DNA of 64,000 nt from Haladaptatus sp. ZSTT2 (GTDB lineage Archaea; Halobacteriota; Halobacteria; Halobacteriales; Halococcaceae): positions 1-64,000 of the forward strand of contig NZ_JBAMHQ010000001.1 in the NCBI RefSeq assembly GCF_037081775.1. Reading direction: 5' to 3'. Below the pieces are notes generated by a model. The model saw only the letters and a program-made list of their open reading frames with translations. It did no database searches and was not told where the DNA came from. Below are positions 15,617 through 24,976 of this stretch, piece by piece. Position 1 is the first letter of the stretch. Each line of letters starts with the position of its first letter. Made by a program: the position numbers and the translations under genes.

Positions 15617-16354
15617 TTACTCGGTGAGCAGGCGCTGTTGGCCCTGTGCCCGAATCGCTGCGGCTTCTTCCGCCGCGATTTCAGCCTCGACATAGTTGCC
15701 CACTTCTTCGAGCGCCCGAGCGTGTTCCTCGTAGACCGTTGCCGTCCGATAGCCGAGCGTAATCGCCTTCTCGAAACAGTCTACGGCGTCCTCCCAAAGC
15801 GCGCGCTCTGTGTAGAAAAAGCCGAGATTATACCACGCCTGTGGCATGCGTGGGTCGAGTTCGACGGCGCGCTCTGCGTGTTCGAGTGGGTGCGAGGAAT
15901 CCTCGCCCTCCCAGAGGGCAAAGGCGAGGTTCATCTCCGCGAGCGCGGCGAACTCGTTTCGGTCGTTGATGTGCAACGCCTCGTAGAACGCTCCGATTGC
16001 CTCATCGAACTCCTCGATTTGTGAGTGGGCGACGCCCTTGTTCACCCACGCCTCTTGGGCGTCGAGTGAGTCTTCGTCTGCGAGTCGCGCCGCGCGCTCG
16101 AAGGAATCTGCGGCCTCCGTATGGAAGCCGAGTTGCAGATAGGTGAGGCCGAGGTCGATGAGTTCCTGTGGCGTGATGTCGTCGCGTTTGATGTTCCAGT
16201 CGTCTATGAGGTCAGCGAGCGCGTAGTCATCGACGGGGTCTATCTTGGTGTTGTCCTCGCGCAGAATATGCGGGTCCAGCGTCACGCCTTCGTACGGATT
16301 CCCAAAGCCTCGACTGTCAGAATAGCGGTGTTTACGATGTGTGGCCACGACCAC
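15617..16354 (-). CDS. Tetratricopeptide repeat protein
   Basis: A 245-residue soluble protein made largely of TPR units from about residue 60: ELIDLGLTYLQLGFHTEAADSFERAA, then WVNKGVAHSQIEEFDEAIGAFYEAL, then MNLAFALWEG and WYNLGFFYTERALWEDAVDCFEKAI in shortened form. TPRs are protein-interaction scaffolds. The 5' region (HRKHRYSDSRGFGNPYEG) is basic and could be the true N-terminus. It abuts the frameshifted zinc-ribbon gene and diverges from the GDPD gene. The partner is unknown. Confidence 0.75.
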   Translation of the reverse strand: MVVATHRKHRYSDSRGFGNPYEGVTLDPHILREDNTKIDPVDDYALADLIDDWNIKRDDITPQELIDLGLTYLQLGFHTEAADSFERAARLADEDSLDAQEAWVNKGVAHSQIEEFDEAIGAFYEALHINDRNEFAALAEMNLAFALWEGEDSSHPLEHAERAVELDPRMPQAWYNLGFFYTERALWEDAVDCFEKAITLGYRTATVYEEHARALEEVGNYVEAEIAAEEAAAIRAQGQQRLLTE

Positions 16355-16481
16355 GTATCTTGGCGCTCAGATAGCTTATGCGTGGCGCTCTGCGCGGTTC
16401 TGTGTGGCTATTTTTCACACGCGACGGCGAAATACCACTCTTAGCAATATATTTCTCACTCATCTCCTGATGAATTATCGC

Positions 16482-17426
16482 ATGTTCGAAACCACGAGTC
16501 GGCGAGCCTTCCTGCAGGGAACCGGTGTCGCCCTCGCAGGGGCTGCCGTCACGGGAACTGCCGCTGCAACTGACAGGGACGCGGGTCTCGAACACGAAAC
16601 AGAGATGGACGCACCCTCGCTCATCGCCCACCGCGGGTTCGCCGGGATGTATCCCGAGAACACGGTCGCGGCGTTCGAAAACGCCACCCGTGGTCGCAAT
16701 GGCGCTGACATGGTCGAACTCGACGTGATGCCGACCGCCGACGGGACGGTGGTCGTGTTCCACGACAGCGGCCTCGCAGAGCGCGACGGCGGCACGCAGG
16801 GACTCACCGACGTTTCAGGACTCGTCTTGGAGACGCCGTGGGAGACGGTCAAACAGGCAGAAGTACTCGAAAGCGGCGAAACGGTTCCGTCGCTCGCACA
16901 AGTCATGGACGCACTGCCGACGCACATCGGCGTCAACGTCGAGTTCAAAAATCCCGGTTCGACCGAGACGAAGTTTGCTGAAAAACTCTCTGGCGACGAG
17001 TTGGCCGCCCAGAAAGCGCTCTGGGAGGAGTTCGCCGTTTCCGTGTTCGACGTGCTCGACGACTACGAACACGACATTCTCGTCTCGTCGTTCTACGAGG
17101 GCGCGCTCTCCGCCGTAGACGAGGTTGCACCCGACGTCCCGCTCGCAACGCTGTTCTGGGACGACATCGAGACCGGACTCGACATCACCCGAACCTACGA
17201 CTGTGAAGCGATTCACCCGCCGAAAAATATGGTCAAAGGGACGCCGTTCTTTGGCGACGAGTATTACCTCGACGGGCCCTTTGCCGACATCGACCTGGTC
17301 CAGGTCGCCCACGACGAGGGCCGCAACGTCAACGTCTGGACGGTAGCGACGTGGTACGAGGCGGCGCAGCTCTCGCGTGCTAGCGTCGATGGCATCATCG
17401 CAAACTACCCGTTCGACCTGTCGTAA
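16482..17426 (+). CDS. Tat-exported glycerophosphodiester phosphodiesterase
   Basis: A 314-residue secreted enzyme that hydrolyses glycerophosphodiesters. The N-terminus has a Tat signal (TSRRAFLQGTG followed by VALAGAAVTGTAAA). The GDPD core starts LIAHRGFAGMYPENT with the catalytic His-Arg, and continues VELDVMPTADG and VVVFHDSGL with the metal-binding Glu/Asp and second His. NVNVWTV and GIIANYP near the C-terminus are family motifs. A TATA-like AATATATTTC lies at 16446-16455. The ATG at 16482 is preferred; ATG 16470 would add four residues before the same signal. Confidence 0.92.
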   Translation: MFETTSRRAFLQGTGVALAGAAVTGTAAATDRDAGLEHETEMDAPSLIAHRGFAGMYPENTVAAFENATRGRNGADMVELDVMPTADGTVVVFHDSGLAERDGGTQGLTDVSGLVLETPWETVKQAEVLESGETVPSLAQVMDALPTHIGVNVEFKNPGSTETKFAEKLSGDELAAQKALWEEFAVSVFDVLDDYEHDILVSSFYEGALSAVDEVAPDVPLATLFWDDIETGLDITRTYDCEAIHPPKNMVKGTPFFGDEYYLDGPFADIDLVQVAHDEGRNVNVWTVATWYEAAQLSRASVDGIIANYPFDLS

Positions 17427-17512
17427 TTTTCACACAATTGCCGGAGAAACAAGGGGTGTTCACCTACCGTTTTACGAATGGTTGTGTACAGTTCACATGA
17501 GCAGTGAAACCA

Positions 17513-18085
17513 ATGGCCACGACCAACGAACCCACTGAAGAAACACGCAACGATTTAGACCTGAACGCGCTGTTTTCGACCATTGACGCCGTCGAAGACG
17601 ACCCCACACTCGGTGAGGTAACTTTCCGCGCAGAGACGGAATGGACGGGTGGCGTCTCCTGTGAAACGCGCGTCAGTGACTTCGACCACGCGGGCGAGAC
17701 CATCGACTCGCCGGAGTTCGTCATCGAGAGCGACGAACCAACCCAACTGCTTGGTGAACGCGCTGCGCCGAATCCCGCAGAACTCTTGCTCGCCGCGCTT
17801 GGCTCGTGTCTCACCGTGAGCTACGCCGCCCATGGCGCGGCACTCGGCGTCCAACTCAACAGCCTCCGCTTCGAGTTCGAAGGCGACATCGACCTGCGTG
17901 GCTTTCTCGGGCTCGCAGACGACGTGAGAAACGGATTTGACGAAATCGAGGTGACGACCTACCTCGACGCTGAAGGCACAGAAGCGGAGCTTGCGGAGCT
18001 GAGAGAGGCTGCTGAGGGCGCATCGTCCATCATGGACAACGTCATGAACGCCGTCACGGTTTCGTCGGAACTCGTTACGAACTGA
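17513..18085 (+). CDS. OsmC family protein
   Basis: A 190-residue OsmC/Ohr-superfamily protein. It has the NPAELLLAALGSCLTVSYAAHG segment with the first peroxidatic-type Cys. The region where Ohr/OsmC enzymes carry the second Cys (usually before Pro-Val) reads ASSIMDNVMNAV here and has none. Peroxide reduction by the classical two-cysteine mechanism is therefore doubtful, and the protein may do another job, as many OsmC-like proteins do. The ATG at 17513 is used; an in-frame GTG is nine bases upstream. Confidence 0.82.
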   Translation: MATTNEPTEETRNDLDLNALFSTIDAVEDDPTLGEVTFRAETEWTGGVSCETRVSDFDHAGETIDSPEFVIESDEPTQLLGERAAPNPAELLLAALGSCLTVSYAAHGAALGVQLNSLRFEFEGDIDLRGFLGLADDVRNGFDEIEVTTYLDAEGTEAELAELREAAEGASSIMDNVMNAVTVSSELVTN

Positions 18086-18098
18086 CCTACGGCTTTTT

Positions 18099-18518
18099 CT
18101 ATCGACCGCTGTCCGTCCGGCCGCGTGAGAGCGGCTGTGCAGAGGGATTTCCCGGCAACTCACCGAGGCGGTACACCGAGTACGCGCCCGTCCCGAAGAC
18201 AAACAGCGCCATCGCCCCGAGGAGCACAACGGCATTCTTCCAACTCGGCCCGGCGGTCGCCATCGCCACCATCATCACGGGTATGAGCGAGAGTGCGGCG
18301 ACGCGACCGGCAATCCCGAACGCTATCATGATGACCGCTGTGACTTCGATGAGACCGACTACGACGACGAGCGCCTCCGGGACGGGGAAGCCAAGCGACG
18401 CGAAGAAGCCCGCGCTCTGGCTGAAGTTCAGGAATTTACTCATGGCAGGTATCGTGAGGATGCCCACCACTACTGCGCGGATTGGTAGCGGCGCGAGTTC
18501 GGTGAAACGAGTTCTCAT
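18099..18518 (-). CDS. DoxX family membrane protein
   Basis: A 139-residue protein with four hydrophobic segments and the DoxX-type pattern: an N-terminal helix with a KFLNF stretch, then GFFASLGFP and EALVVVVGLIEVTAVIMI, then a third and fourth helix. DoxX proteins are subunits or partners of redox systems in the membrane; the role here is not indicated. The start at 18518 removes seven unsupported residues. It converges with the OsmC gene, 13 bases apart. Confidence 0.75.
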   Translation of the reverse strand: MRTRFTELAPLPIRAVVVGILTIPAMSKFLNFSQSAGFFASLGFPVPEALVVVVGLIEVTAVIMIAFGIAGRVAALSLIPVMMVAMATAGPSWKNAVVLLGAMALFVFGTGAYSVYRLGELPGNPSAQPLSRGRTDSGR

Positions 18519-18634
18519 ACCTACCACCCACGAACTCATGTAAATTCATTATGAAGGTTCTAAACGGTTTTTAGCCACGGGGCTAGTCGCCCCTTTCGGG
18601 TAGCTATTTGCGGATTCACCCGAGTTATGCGGTC

Positions 18635-19357
18635 ATGAAGGAGAAAACTGGCCGCCGCTGGCAGCGCGGCACCGCCCCCGGGACGTTTTCAATCGCCGCC
18701 TACGACCCCGATGCAGACAGCTTTGGCGGGGCCGTCACGACCGGCGCGGTCGCCGTCGGCGCAACCTGCCCGCACGTGAGCGCGAACGGTGCCGTCATGA
18801 CCCAGTCGTGGACGAAAACCGCCCACGGCGTTCACGCCCTCGAACTCGTAGACCGCGGGGTGGGCGTCGCAACCGCCTGTAACGCGCTGCTCGACGCAGA
18901 CGAGTATTCGAGCTACCGCCAACTCCACGGCATCGACCGCGACGGCGAGACGTTCGCCTTCACCGGCGCAGACTGCGTCGAGTGGGCTGGTGAAACGGTC
19001 GGGGAAAATCACACCGTCGCCGGGAATATGCTTGTCGGCCCGGAAGTCATCGAAGCCGTGAGCGAGACGTTCACCGAAACCGGGGGCGACCTCGCAGACC
19101 GCTTGCTCGCCGCGCTGGCTGCGGGTGCTGAAGCCGGTGGCGACAAGCGCGGGAAGGTGAGTGGGGCGTTGCTCGTCCATGCGCCGGAGCCAAAGCTGTA
19201 TCATAACCTCAGAATCGACAGCGCGGAGACGCCAATCGCAGACCTCCGTGCCCTCTACGAGGAGACGAAACAGACCGTCCGCGACATTCCGAAGGAAGCA
19301 GAAGAGATGCTCGGGGGAGTACCCGACGAAATCGTGGATTTCGGCGTGAAGTACTAG
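18635..19357 (+). CDS. DUF1028 family protein (putative Ntn-type hydrolase)
   Basis: A 240-residue protein of family DUF1028. The conserved core begins TFSIAAYDPD and continues TTGAVAVGATCPHVSANGAVMTQSW, then QLHGIDRDG, FTGADCVEW and AGNMLVGPEV (parts of one conserved domain). I recall that this family has an N-terminal-nucleophile hydrolase-like fold, with Thr directly after Met in most members. Here the Thr is residue 17, behind a basic leader ending APG. No in-frame start codon lies between the ATG and that Thr. The gene converges with the ABC transporter operon, overlapping four bases, and may belong to the same catabolic locus. Confidence 0.78.
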   Translation: MKEKTGRRWQRGTAPGTFSIAAYDPDADSFGGAVTTGAVAVGATCPHVSANGAVMTQSWTKTAHGVHALELVDRGVGVATACNALLDADEYSSYRQLHGIDRDGETFAFTGADCVEWAGETVGENHTVAGNMLVGPEVIEAVSETFTETGGDLADRLLAALAAGAEAGGDKRGKVSGALLVHAPEPKLYHNLRIDSAETPIADLRALYEETKQTVRDIPKEAEEMLGGVPDEIVDFGVKY

Positions 19358-21450
19358 TTGCCGAGCGTCGTCTCGCTCATCTCGGCAACCGAGAGGTGAC
19401 AGGACAGTTCGTGACCCGTCCCGGCTTCTTTGACCTCCAGTTCGGGAACCTCGGTCTCACACTGCTCGCCAATTTTCTTCGGGCACCGCGTCTGGAACGG
19501 ACAGCCAGACGGCGGGTTAATCGGACTCGGCACGCTCCCCTCTAAGAGGATGCGTTCGGTCTCTCGCTCGGGGTCTGCGTGAGGTACGGCAGACAGCAAG
19601 CTTTCGGTGTACGGGTGGAACGGCGCAGAGAACACCTGTGGAACTGTCCCCTGTTCGACGATGTGTCCAAGATACATCACGGCGACGCGGTCGCAGATGT
19701 GCTGGACGACGCCGATGTTGTGCGAGATGAACAGATACGACAGCCCGTAGCTCTCCTGGATGTCTTCGAGCAGGTTGAGAATCTGCGCTTGCACGGAGAC
19801 GTCGAGCGCGCTCACTGGCTCGTCACAGATGATGAGCTTCGGCTCTGCGGCGAGGGCGTGGGCAATCGCAATCCGCTGTTGTTGCCCACCCGAGAACTCG
19901 TGGGGATACTTGTTCGCAGCCTCAGCAGAGAGGCCGACGCGCTCTAACAACTCGGCGGTTCGCTCGCGCTTTTCGTTGCCTGACGCGATGCCGTGTTTCT
20001 CCATCGACCGTCCGATGATTCGCCCGACCGTCTTGCGTGGGTTGAGCGAACTCTGTGGGTCTTGGAAGATTATCTGCATCTCCTTTCTGAGACTGCGAAT
20101 CTCGCGGCTCGACAGCTCGTGGAGCGGTTGGTCCTCGAAGTACACTTCACCGCCAGTCGGTTCGAGGAGCTTGAGCACGGTCCTGGCGACCGTCGACTTC
20201 CCACAGCCGGACTCGCCGACCAGCCCGACGGTCTCGCCGGGTTGGATGTGGAAGCTCACATCGTCTACGGCTTTGACGTGCTTTCGCTCGATGGTGGGCA
20301 ACCCGCCATCGGCCAAGGTAAATGAGAGGCTATCAACCAGCCCGTCACCCGCAGAGAAGTACTTTTTCAGATTGTTCACTCGCAACACTGCGTCGGCGTC
20401 CGCGTCGATCGGTTGTTTGCCGTCACCTGACGCCTGCTGTGGGATGTCTGGTTCACTCAGGTCGAGCTCGTCGCTGCGGATACAGGCAGCCTGTGACCCG
20501 GTTTGAAGCGATTCGAGCTCTGGGTCGTCGCCGGTTCGACACGCCGGTTCTGCGTACTCACAGCGGTCTGCGAAGTTACAACCCGACGGCAAGTCGAGGA
20601 GGTCCGGCATCGACCCCGGCAGCGTTGGCAGCACGTCGTACTCCAATTCGGGGTCGGGAATCGAGTTGATGAGCCCGCGGGTGTAGGGGTGGCGCGGCCG
20701 ACGGAACAACTCGTGCATCTCCGCTTTTTCCACGAGATTCCCGGCGTACATCACGCCGACGTGGTCGCACGTCTGGGCGACGACGCCGAGGTTGTGGGTA
20801 ATCATCAGAATACCCATCCCTTTCTCTTCCTGCAAATCGTTCAACAGGCCGAGAATCTTCGCCTGCGTCGTCACGTCGAGCGCGGTGGTTGGCTCGTCTG
20901 CGATAATCAGGTCTGGCTGACAGGAGAGGCCAATCGCAATCAACACGCGCTGGCGCATCCCACCGGAGAACTCGTGGGGGTAGTCGTCGATGCGAGAGGC
21001 CGCATCGGGAATGCCGACTTCTTCCATCGAGCGGATGGCCTGCTCGCGGGCTTCTTTTTCGCCTTTGTCCTGGTGTTCGGTGATGGTCTCCACAATCTGT
21101 GAGCCAACGGTCAACACGGGGTTGAGCGCCGTCATCGGGTCTTGTGGAATCATGGCGATTTTGTTCCCGCGCATCGCTCGCATCTCTTTTGGGGAGAGGC
21201 TGCGGAGGTCTGTGCCCTGGAACAGAATCTTTCCGCCGACGATTTCACCCGGCTTGTCGATGAGCCGCATGATGGAGCGTGCGGTGACGCTTTTACCGGC
21301 TCCGGACTCACCGACCAAGCCCATCGTGTCGCCGGATTCGAGCGTAAAGGAAACGTCGTTGCTGGCGACGACGGGGCCGTCTTCCGTGCGGAACTGCGTG
21401 CGGAGGTTTTCGACTTCTAAGAGTGGCGTAGTCATGGCGTTCTGGTTCAT
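19354..21450 (-). CDS. Dipeptide/oligopeptide ABC transporter, two ATPase domains fused (DppD-DppF type)
   Basis: A 698-residue protein with two complete ABC ATPases. The first (about 1-330) has [20 protein letters not shown] and [13 protein letters not shown]. The second (about 350-690) has [20 protein letters not shown] and [13 protein letters not shown]. Each is followed by the oligopeptide-type C-terminal Cys motif ([29 protein letters not shown]), which binds a 4Fe-4S cluster in some homologues. In most dpp/opp operons these are two genes. The start overlaps the end of the permease gene (ATGA). It energises import through the two permeases upstream. Confidence 0.93.
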   Translation of the reverse strand: MNQNAMTTPLLEVENLRTQFRTEDGPVVASNDVSFTLESGDTMGLVGESGAGKSVTARSIMRLIDKPGEIVGGKILFQGTDLRSLSPKEMRAMRGNKIAMIPQDPMTALNPVLTVGSQIVETITEHQDKGEKEAREQAIRSMEEVGIPDAASRIDDYPHEFSGGMRQRVLIAIGLSCQPDLIIADEPTTALDVTTQAKILGLLNDLQEEKGMGILMITHNLGVVAQTCDHVGVMYAGNLVEKAEMHELFRRPRHPYTRGLINSIPDPELEYDVLPTLPGSMPDLLDLPSGCNFADRCEYAEPACRTGDDPELESLQTGSQAACIRSDELDLSEPDIPQQASGDGKQPIDADADAVLRVNNLKKYFSAGDGLVDSLSFTLADGGLPTIERKHVKAVDDVSFHIQPGETVGLVGESGCGKSTVARTVLKLLEPTGGEVYFEDQPLHELSSREIRSLRKEMQIIFQDPQSSLNPRKTVGRIIGRSMEKHGIASGNEKRERTAELLERVGLSAEAANKYPHEFSGGQQQRIAIAHALAAEPKLIICDEPVSALDVSVQAQILNLLEDIQESYGLSYLFISHNIGVVQHICDRVAVMYLGHIVEQGTVPQVFSAPFHPYTESLLSAVPHADPERETERILLEGSVPSPINPPSGCPFQTRCPKKIGEQCETEVPELEVKEAGTGHELSCHLSVAEMSETTLGN

Positions 21451-22361
21451 TCGACAGTGTCCACCTTGGGGTCAAGCACGTCGCGCAGGCCGTCACCGAG
21501 CATGTTGAAGCCGATGACGGTGATGGCGATGGCCATTCCCGGGAAGATAATCATCCACGGTGCGGTCTGTATGAAGTCACGTCCGGTGTCAATCATCAGC
21601 CCCCACGACGGGTTTGGCGGCTGGGTGCCAAGCCCGAGGAACGAGAGACTCGCTTCCTGGAGCATGGCGAAGGCGATGTTAATTGACCCTTGGACGAGCA
21701 GGGGAGCGAGACAGTTTGGCAACACCTCGCGGAAGATGATGAACGAATCACTCTCGCCGCGAGCGGTCGCCGCATCGACGAACGACTCGTTACGTACCGA
21801 GAGCGCGGCACTCCGGGCCACGCGAGCGATGTACGGCGTGTACACGAACCCAAGCGCCAAGATGACGTTGTTGAGGTCGGGGCCGATGACGACCATCACG
21901 GTGAGCGCGAGGAGAATCGGCGGGAAGGACATGAGCGCGTCCATCATCCGCATCAACACCTCGTCTACGAGGCCGCCGTAGTACCCCGAGACGGTTCCGA
22001 TAATCGTCCCGGCGGTGAGTGCTGCGATAATCGACCCGAAGCCGACTTTCAGCGAGATGCGTGTTCCCATGATAACGCGGCTGAAGATGTCGCGTCCGAT
22101 GTCGTCGGTTCCGAACGGGTGTTCGAGCGACGGCGGTTGTGCCCGGTCTGGAATGTTCGTTTCTTGGTAGGAATGGGGGATGATAGCGGGGGCAGCGACC
22201 GCGGTCAACACGAGCGTGAGCACGATGGTGAGCCCAATCATCGCCTTCTTGTTGCGACGGAATTTCCGGGCGAAGCGCTTTGTCCGGTCAATCTGGGGGG
22301 CGTACTGTTCGCTCAGAGACTTCGATTCCTCAGACGAGTTCGTGACTTCAGCGTTCGACAT
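21447..22361 (-). CDS. Dipeptide-type ABC transporter permease (DppC type)
   Basis: A 304-residue inner-membrane permease. After a hydrophilic N-terminus there is a first helix, a periplasmic-type loop with HPFGTDDIGRDIFSRVI (the OppC/DppC hallmark), and the binding-protein-dependent transport domain with the ATPase-contacting EAA loop, DAATARGESDSFIIFREVLPN. It is followed by the fused ATPase gene with an ATGA overlap and abuts the partner permease gene. It forms the translocation channel together with the 22362-23321 product. Confidence 0.92.
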   Translation of the reverse strand: MSNAEVTNSSEESKSLSEQYAPQIDRTKRFARKFRRNKKAMIGLTIVLTLVLTAVAAPAIIPHSYQETNIPDRAQPPSLEHPFGTDDIGRDIFSRVIMGTRISLKVGFGSIIAALTAGTIIGTVSGYYGGLVDEVLMRMMDALMSFPPILLALTVMVVIGPDLNNVILALGFVYTPYIARVARSAALSVRNESFVDAATARGESDSFIIFREVLPNCLAPLLVQGSINIAFAMLQEASLSFLGLGTQPPNPSWGLMIDTGRDFIQTAPWMIIFPGMAIAITVIGFNMLGDGLRDVLDPKVDTVE

Positions 22362-23321
22362 CTATTCGTCACCTCCGTAGCGGATGCGTGGGTCGAAGTA
22401 GGCGTACAGCAGGTCTGCCGTGAAGTTCGAAATCATGAAGATGAGCGCAACGACGATGATGCAGCCTTGCAGGAGCGGGATGTCACGGCTCTGGATGGCG
22501 GTGAGCGTGAGATTCCCGATGCCCGGCCAGACGAACACCTTTTCGAGGACGACCACGCCACCGAAGGCGTAGCTGAACTGGAATGCAACGACCGTGATGA
22601 CCGGAATGATGGCGTTGCGAAGCGCGTGGCGCAGGACGATGATTCGTTGGGTCATGCCCTTTGCCTTGGCAAAGCGGATGTACTCTTCGCTCAGCACCTC
22701 AATCATACTGGAGCGGGTCATCCGCATCACGTAGGCCGTGAGCGCAAAGCCCATCGAAGTAGCAGGCAACACCAAGTGTTTGAGCGTTCCGATGGGGTCC
22801 TCACTCGGCGGGACGTACCCGCCGGTGGGGAACCAGTCGAGCCACACGGCAAACACGAGGATGAACACCAGCCCCCAGAGGAAGATGGGGATGGAGACGC
22901 CGACGAAACTGAACGTCGAGGCCGCGAGGTCGGGGCCTTCGTTCTGTTTGACGGCTGCTATGACACCGAGTGGGATGGCGAGCATCACAGCGACGAACGT
23001 CGCGGCCACGGCGAGCATCAGCGAGCGGGGGAGTTTTTCAGCGATGAGCTGGGCAACCGGGTCGCCAAAGCGAATGGAAGTACCCATGTTTCCGACCACG
23101 ACATCCTGAACCCACGAGAGGTACTGGATGTACAGTGGTTGGTTGAGGCCGAGTTGGGTCTGCAGTTGATGGAGACTCTCCTCACCGGCGTTCGGGCCGA
23201 GAATTAACAGCGCAACGTCGCCCGGGAGGATGTTCGTGATGGCGAACGTGATGAGCGAGACGAGAAACAGTGTCACCACCATGAACCCGACCCGGCGAGC
23301 GAGATAGTTGTGCAGGGACAT
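22362..23321 (-). CDS. Dipeptide-type ABC transporter permease (DppB type)
   Basis: A 319-residue permease with six predicted helices. The N-terminal helix is followed by LGPNAGEESLHQLQTQLGLNQPLYIQYLSWV in the DppB pattern (LG-LN-PLYxQY), then GTSIRFGDPVAQLI. The EAA loop near the C-terminus is FAKAKGMTQRIIVLRHALRNA, with the invariant Gly. It stops directly at the start of the DppC-type gene. It partners with that permease, the fused ATPase and the Tat lipoprotein upstream. Confidence 0.92.
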   Translation of the reverse strand: MSLHNYLARRVGFMVVTLFLVSLITFAITNILPGDVALLILGPNAGEESLHQLQTQLGLNQPLYIQYLSWVQDVVVGNMGTSIRFGDPVAQLIAEKLPRSLMLAVAATFVAVMLAIPLGVIAAVKQNEGPDLAASTFSFVGVSIPIFLWGLVFILVFAVWLDWFPTGGYVPPSEDPIGTLKHLVLPATSMGFALTAYVMRMTRSSMIEVLSEEYIRFAKAKGMTQRIIVLRHALRNAIIPVITVVAFQFSYAFGGVVVLEKVFVWPGIGNLTLTAIQSRDIPLLQGCIIVVALIFMISNFTADLLYAYFDPRIRYGGDE

Positions 23322-23335
23322 CGTTCAGAGGCAGG

Positions 23336-24976
23336 TTATTGGTCGAGCCAGTTGTCTTCGAAGCGCAGGGTAGAGCCGTCCGGTGCGCCGATTTTGCCCT
23401 GGTAGCTCGAATCTGCGGCGAACAGGTTTGCCTGCCAGAACAAGAACAGGTGACCAGCACGCTCTTCTTGCAGGATTTCTGCGGCACGGTGGTACTTTTC
23501 TGCCCGTTTGTCCGTGTCGTAGATGCGGCGGGCGTCTTCGACGAGGGTGTTGTACTCGTCGTTCTCCCAGCCGGTGAAGAAGTACGCACCGTTCGGGTGG
23601 AGGAACTTGTAGTACGACACGTCAGGGTACCAGAGTGCGAGGTACGACGACGTGGTCGCTTGGAAGTCCTGTTTGCTGTAGACGTCAGAGAGCCACAGAC
23701 TCCACGGAATCTTCTGAATCTCTAAGTTGATGCCGATTTCGGAGACGGAGTCCTGGATGATTTTCGCCGCGGTGACCTGTGCTGCATACGGCTCTGGAAT
23801 CTTGAACGTCGCCGTATAGCCGTCTGGGTAGGCAGACTGTGAGAGGTGTTCTTTGGCTTTCTCTAAGTCCTTTGGCCGTGGTTCTATGTCCGTGTTCTCC
23901 CACGGGCTGCCCGGTGCAGCGGGCGTCGCGGCTGGCTTGCCCGTCCCGTAGAGGGCAGCCTCTGCGACTTCTGCTTTGTCGATGGCGAAGTCGAGTGCGA
24001 GGCGAGCGTGCTTGTCGTCGAACGGTTCGCGGTTGCAGTTGAGGCCCATGTAGACGAGGGCCTTCGGGAAGGTGGTCTCAAAGCGGGTGTTCGACTGGGA
24101 TTTGACGCTCTGGACGTCTTTTGGTGGCACGTCGTTGATGAAGTCGAGTTCGCCAGCCTGGAACGACTGGAGCCGGACGCTTGCATCCGACACTTCCTTT
24201 TTGACGACTTTGTCGAGCAGTGCTGGTTCGCCCCAGTACTCCTCGAACTTGGTCATCACGAACTCGCTCTCGATTTCCATGCTCTCGAACTGGAACGGCC
24301 CCGTGCCGATTGGTTCTTTAATCTGGTCTTGTTGGGCCTGTGCTTCGGGGACGACGTGCATCTCCGAGGTAGCCATGCGGGCGAGGAACGGCGCAAACGG
24401 TTCGGTGAGCGTGATCTCGAACGTGTAGTCGTCCGGCGCTTTCATCGAATCGACGTTCTCGAAGTAGCCGTGGGCAAGGTATTGCTTGCCGTTTGCGACG
24501 CGTTCGAGCGAAGCCAGCACGTCGGCCGAGGTCATCTCCTCGCCGTTGTGGAACTTGACGCCTTCTCTGAGTTCGAAAGTGAGCTTCGTGTTGTCTTCTG
24601 AGGTTTCCCAGGACTTTGCGAGGTCTGGCTGGAGGTTGTACTCCCAGTCGACCGTCAGCAGGCCTTCGGTGATGTTTTCGAGAACGCGAGCCGATGCGGC
24701 GGCACTCTCAAGGTGTGGGTCGAGGGTCTGGACGGGGACACTGCCGCCCCAGTTGAGCGTGCCACCGGACTGTGGCTCGCCACTGCTGCCGCTGTCGCCG
24801 CCATTCCCACCATCGCCGCCATCGCCACCGTCGCCGCCACCCATACAACCAGCGAGCGCAAGCGCACCAGTTGCCGAGGCTGCGGTGATGAATCTCCGAC
24901 GATTCAAGCGGTTTTCCGGATGAGGAGAGGAATCCTGTTCGTGTTGATTTTCGTTTGCATTGCCATCCCGAGACAT
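23336..24976 (-). CDS. Extracellular solute-binding lipoprotein, family 5 (DppA/OppA type)
   Basis: A 546-residue binding protein that delivers the ligand to the permeases. The N-terminus has a Tat motif (NRRRFITAASATG) and a lipobox (LALAGC, Cys near 45), so it is exported folded and anchored by lipid. A Gly/Asp/Ser linker follows, then the family 5 core with GGTLNWG, SWETSEDNTKLTFELREGVKFHNG and GTGPFQFESM. TTTAAGT-type TATA (TTTAAG, 25003-25008) lies 27-32 bases before the start. It heads the transporter operon and diverges from the M20 hydrolase. The ligand is probably a peptide-like or N-substituted amino-acid compound; this is inferred from the neighbours. Confidence 0.93.
   Translation of the reverse strand: MSRDGNANENQHEQDSSPHPENRLNRRRFITAASATGALALAGCMGGGDGGDGGDGGNGGDSGSSGEPQSGGTLNWGGSVPVQTLDPHLESAAASARVLENITEGLLTVDWEYNLQPDLAKSWETSEDNTKLTFELREGVKFHNGEEMTSADVLASLERVANGKQYLAHGYFENVDSMKAPDDYTFEITLTEPFAPFLARMATSEMHVVPEAQAQQDQIKEPIGTGPFQFESMEIESEFVMTKFEEYWGEPALLDKVVKKEVSDASVRLQSFQAGELDFINDVPPKDVQSVKSQSNTRFETTFPKALVYMGLNCNREPFDDKHARLALDFAIDKAEVAEAALYGTGKPAATPAAPGSPWENTDIEPRPKDLEKAKEHLSQSAYPDGYTATFKIPEPYAAQVTAAKIIQDSVSEIGINLEIQKIPWSLWLSDVYSKQDFQATTSSYLALWYPDVSYYKFLHPNGAYFFTGWENDEYNTLVEDARRIYDTDKRAEKYHRAAEILQEERAGHLFLFWQANLFAADSSYQGKIGAPDGSTLRFEDNWLDQ

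Noticed and set aside
21690-23207. 505-codon open frame on the + strand
   Set aside because: Antisense to both ABC permeases; rich in Asp, His, Arg and Glu without motifs, which is typical of complement frames in high-GC DNA.
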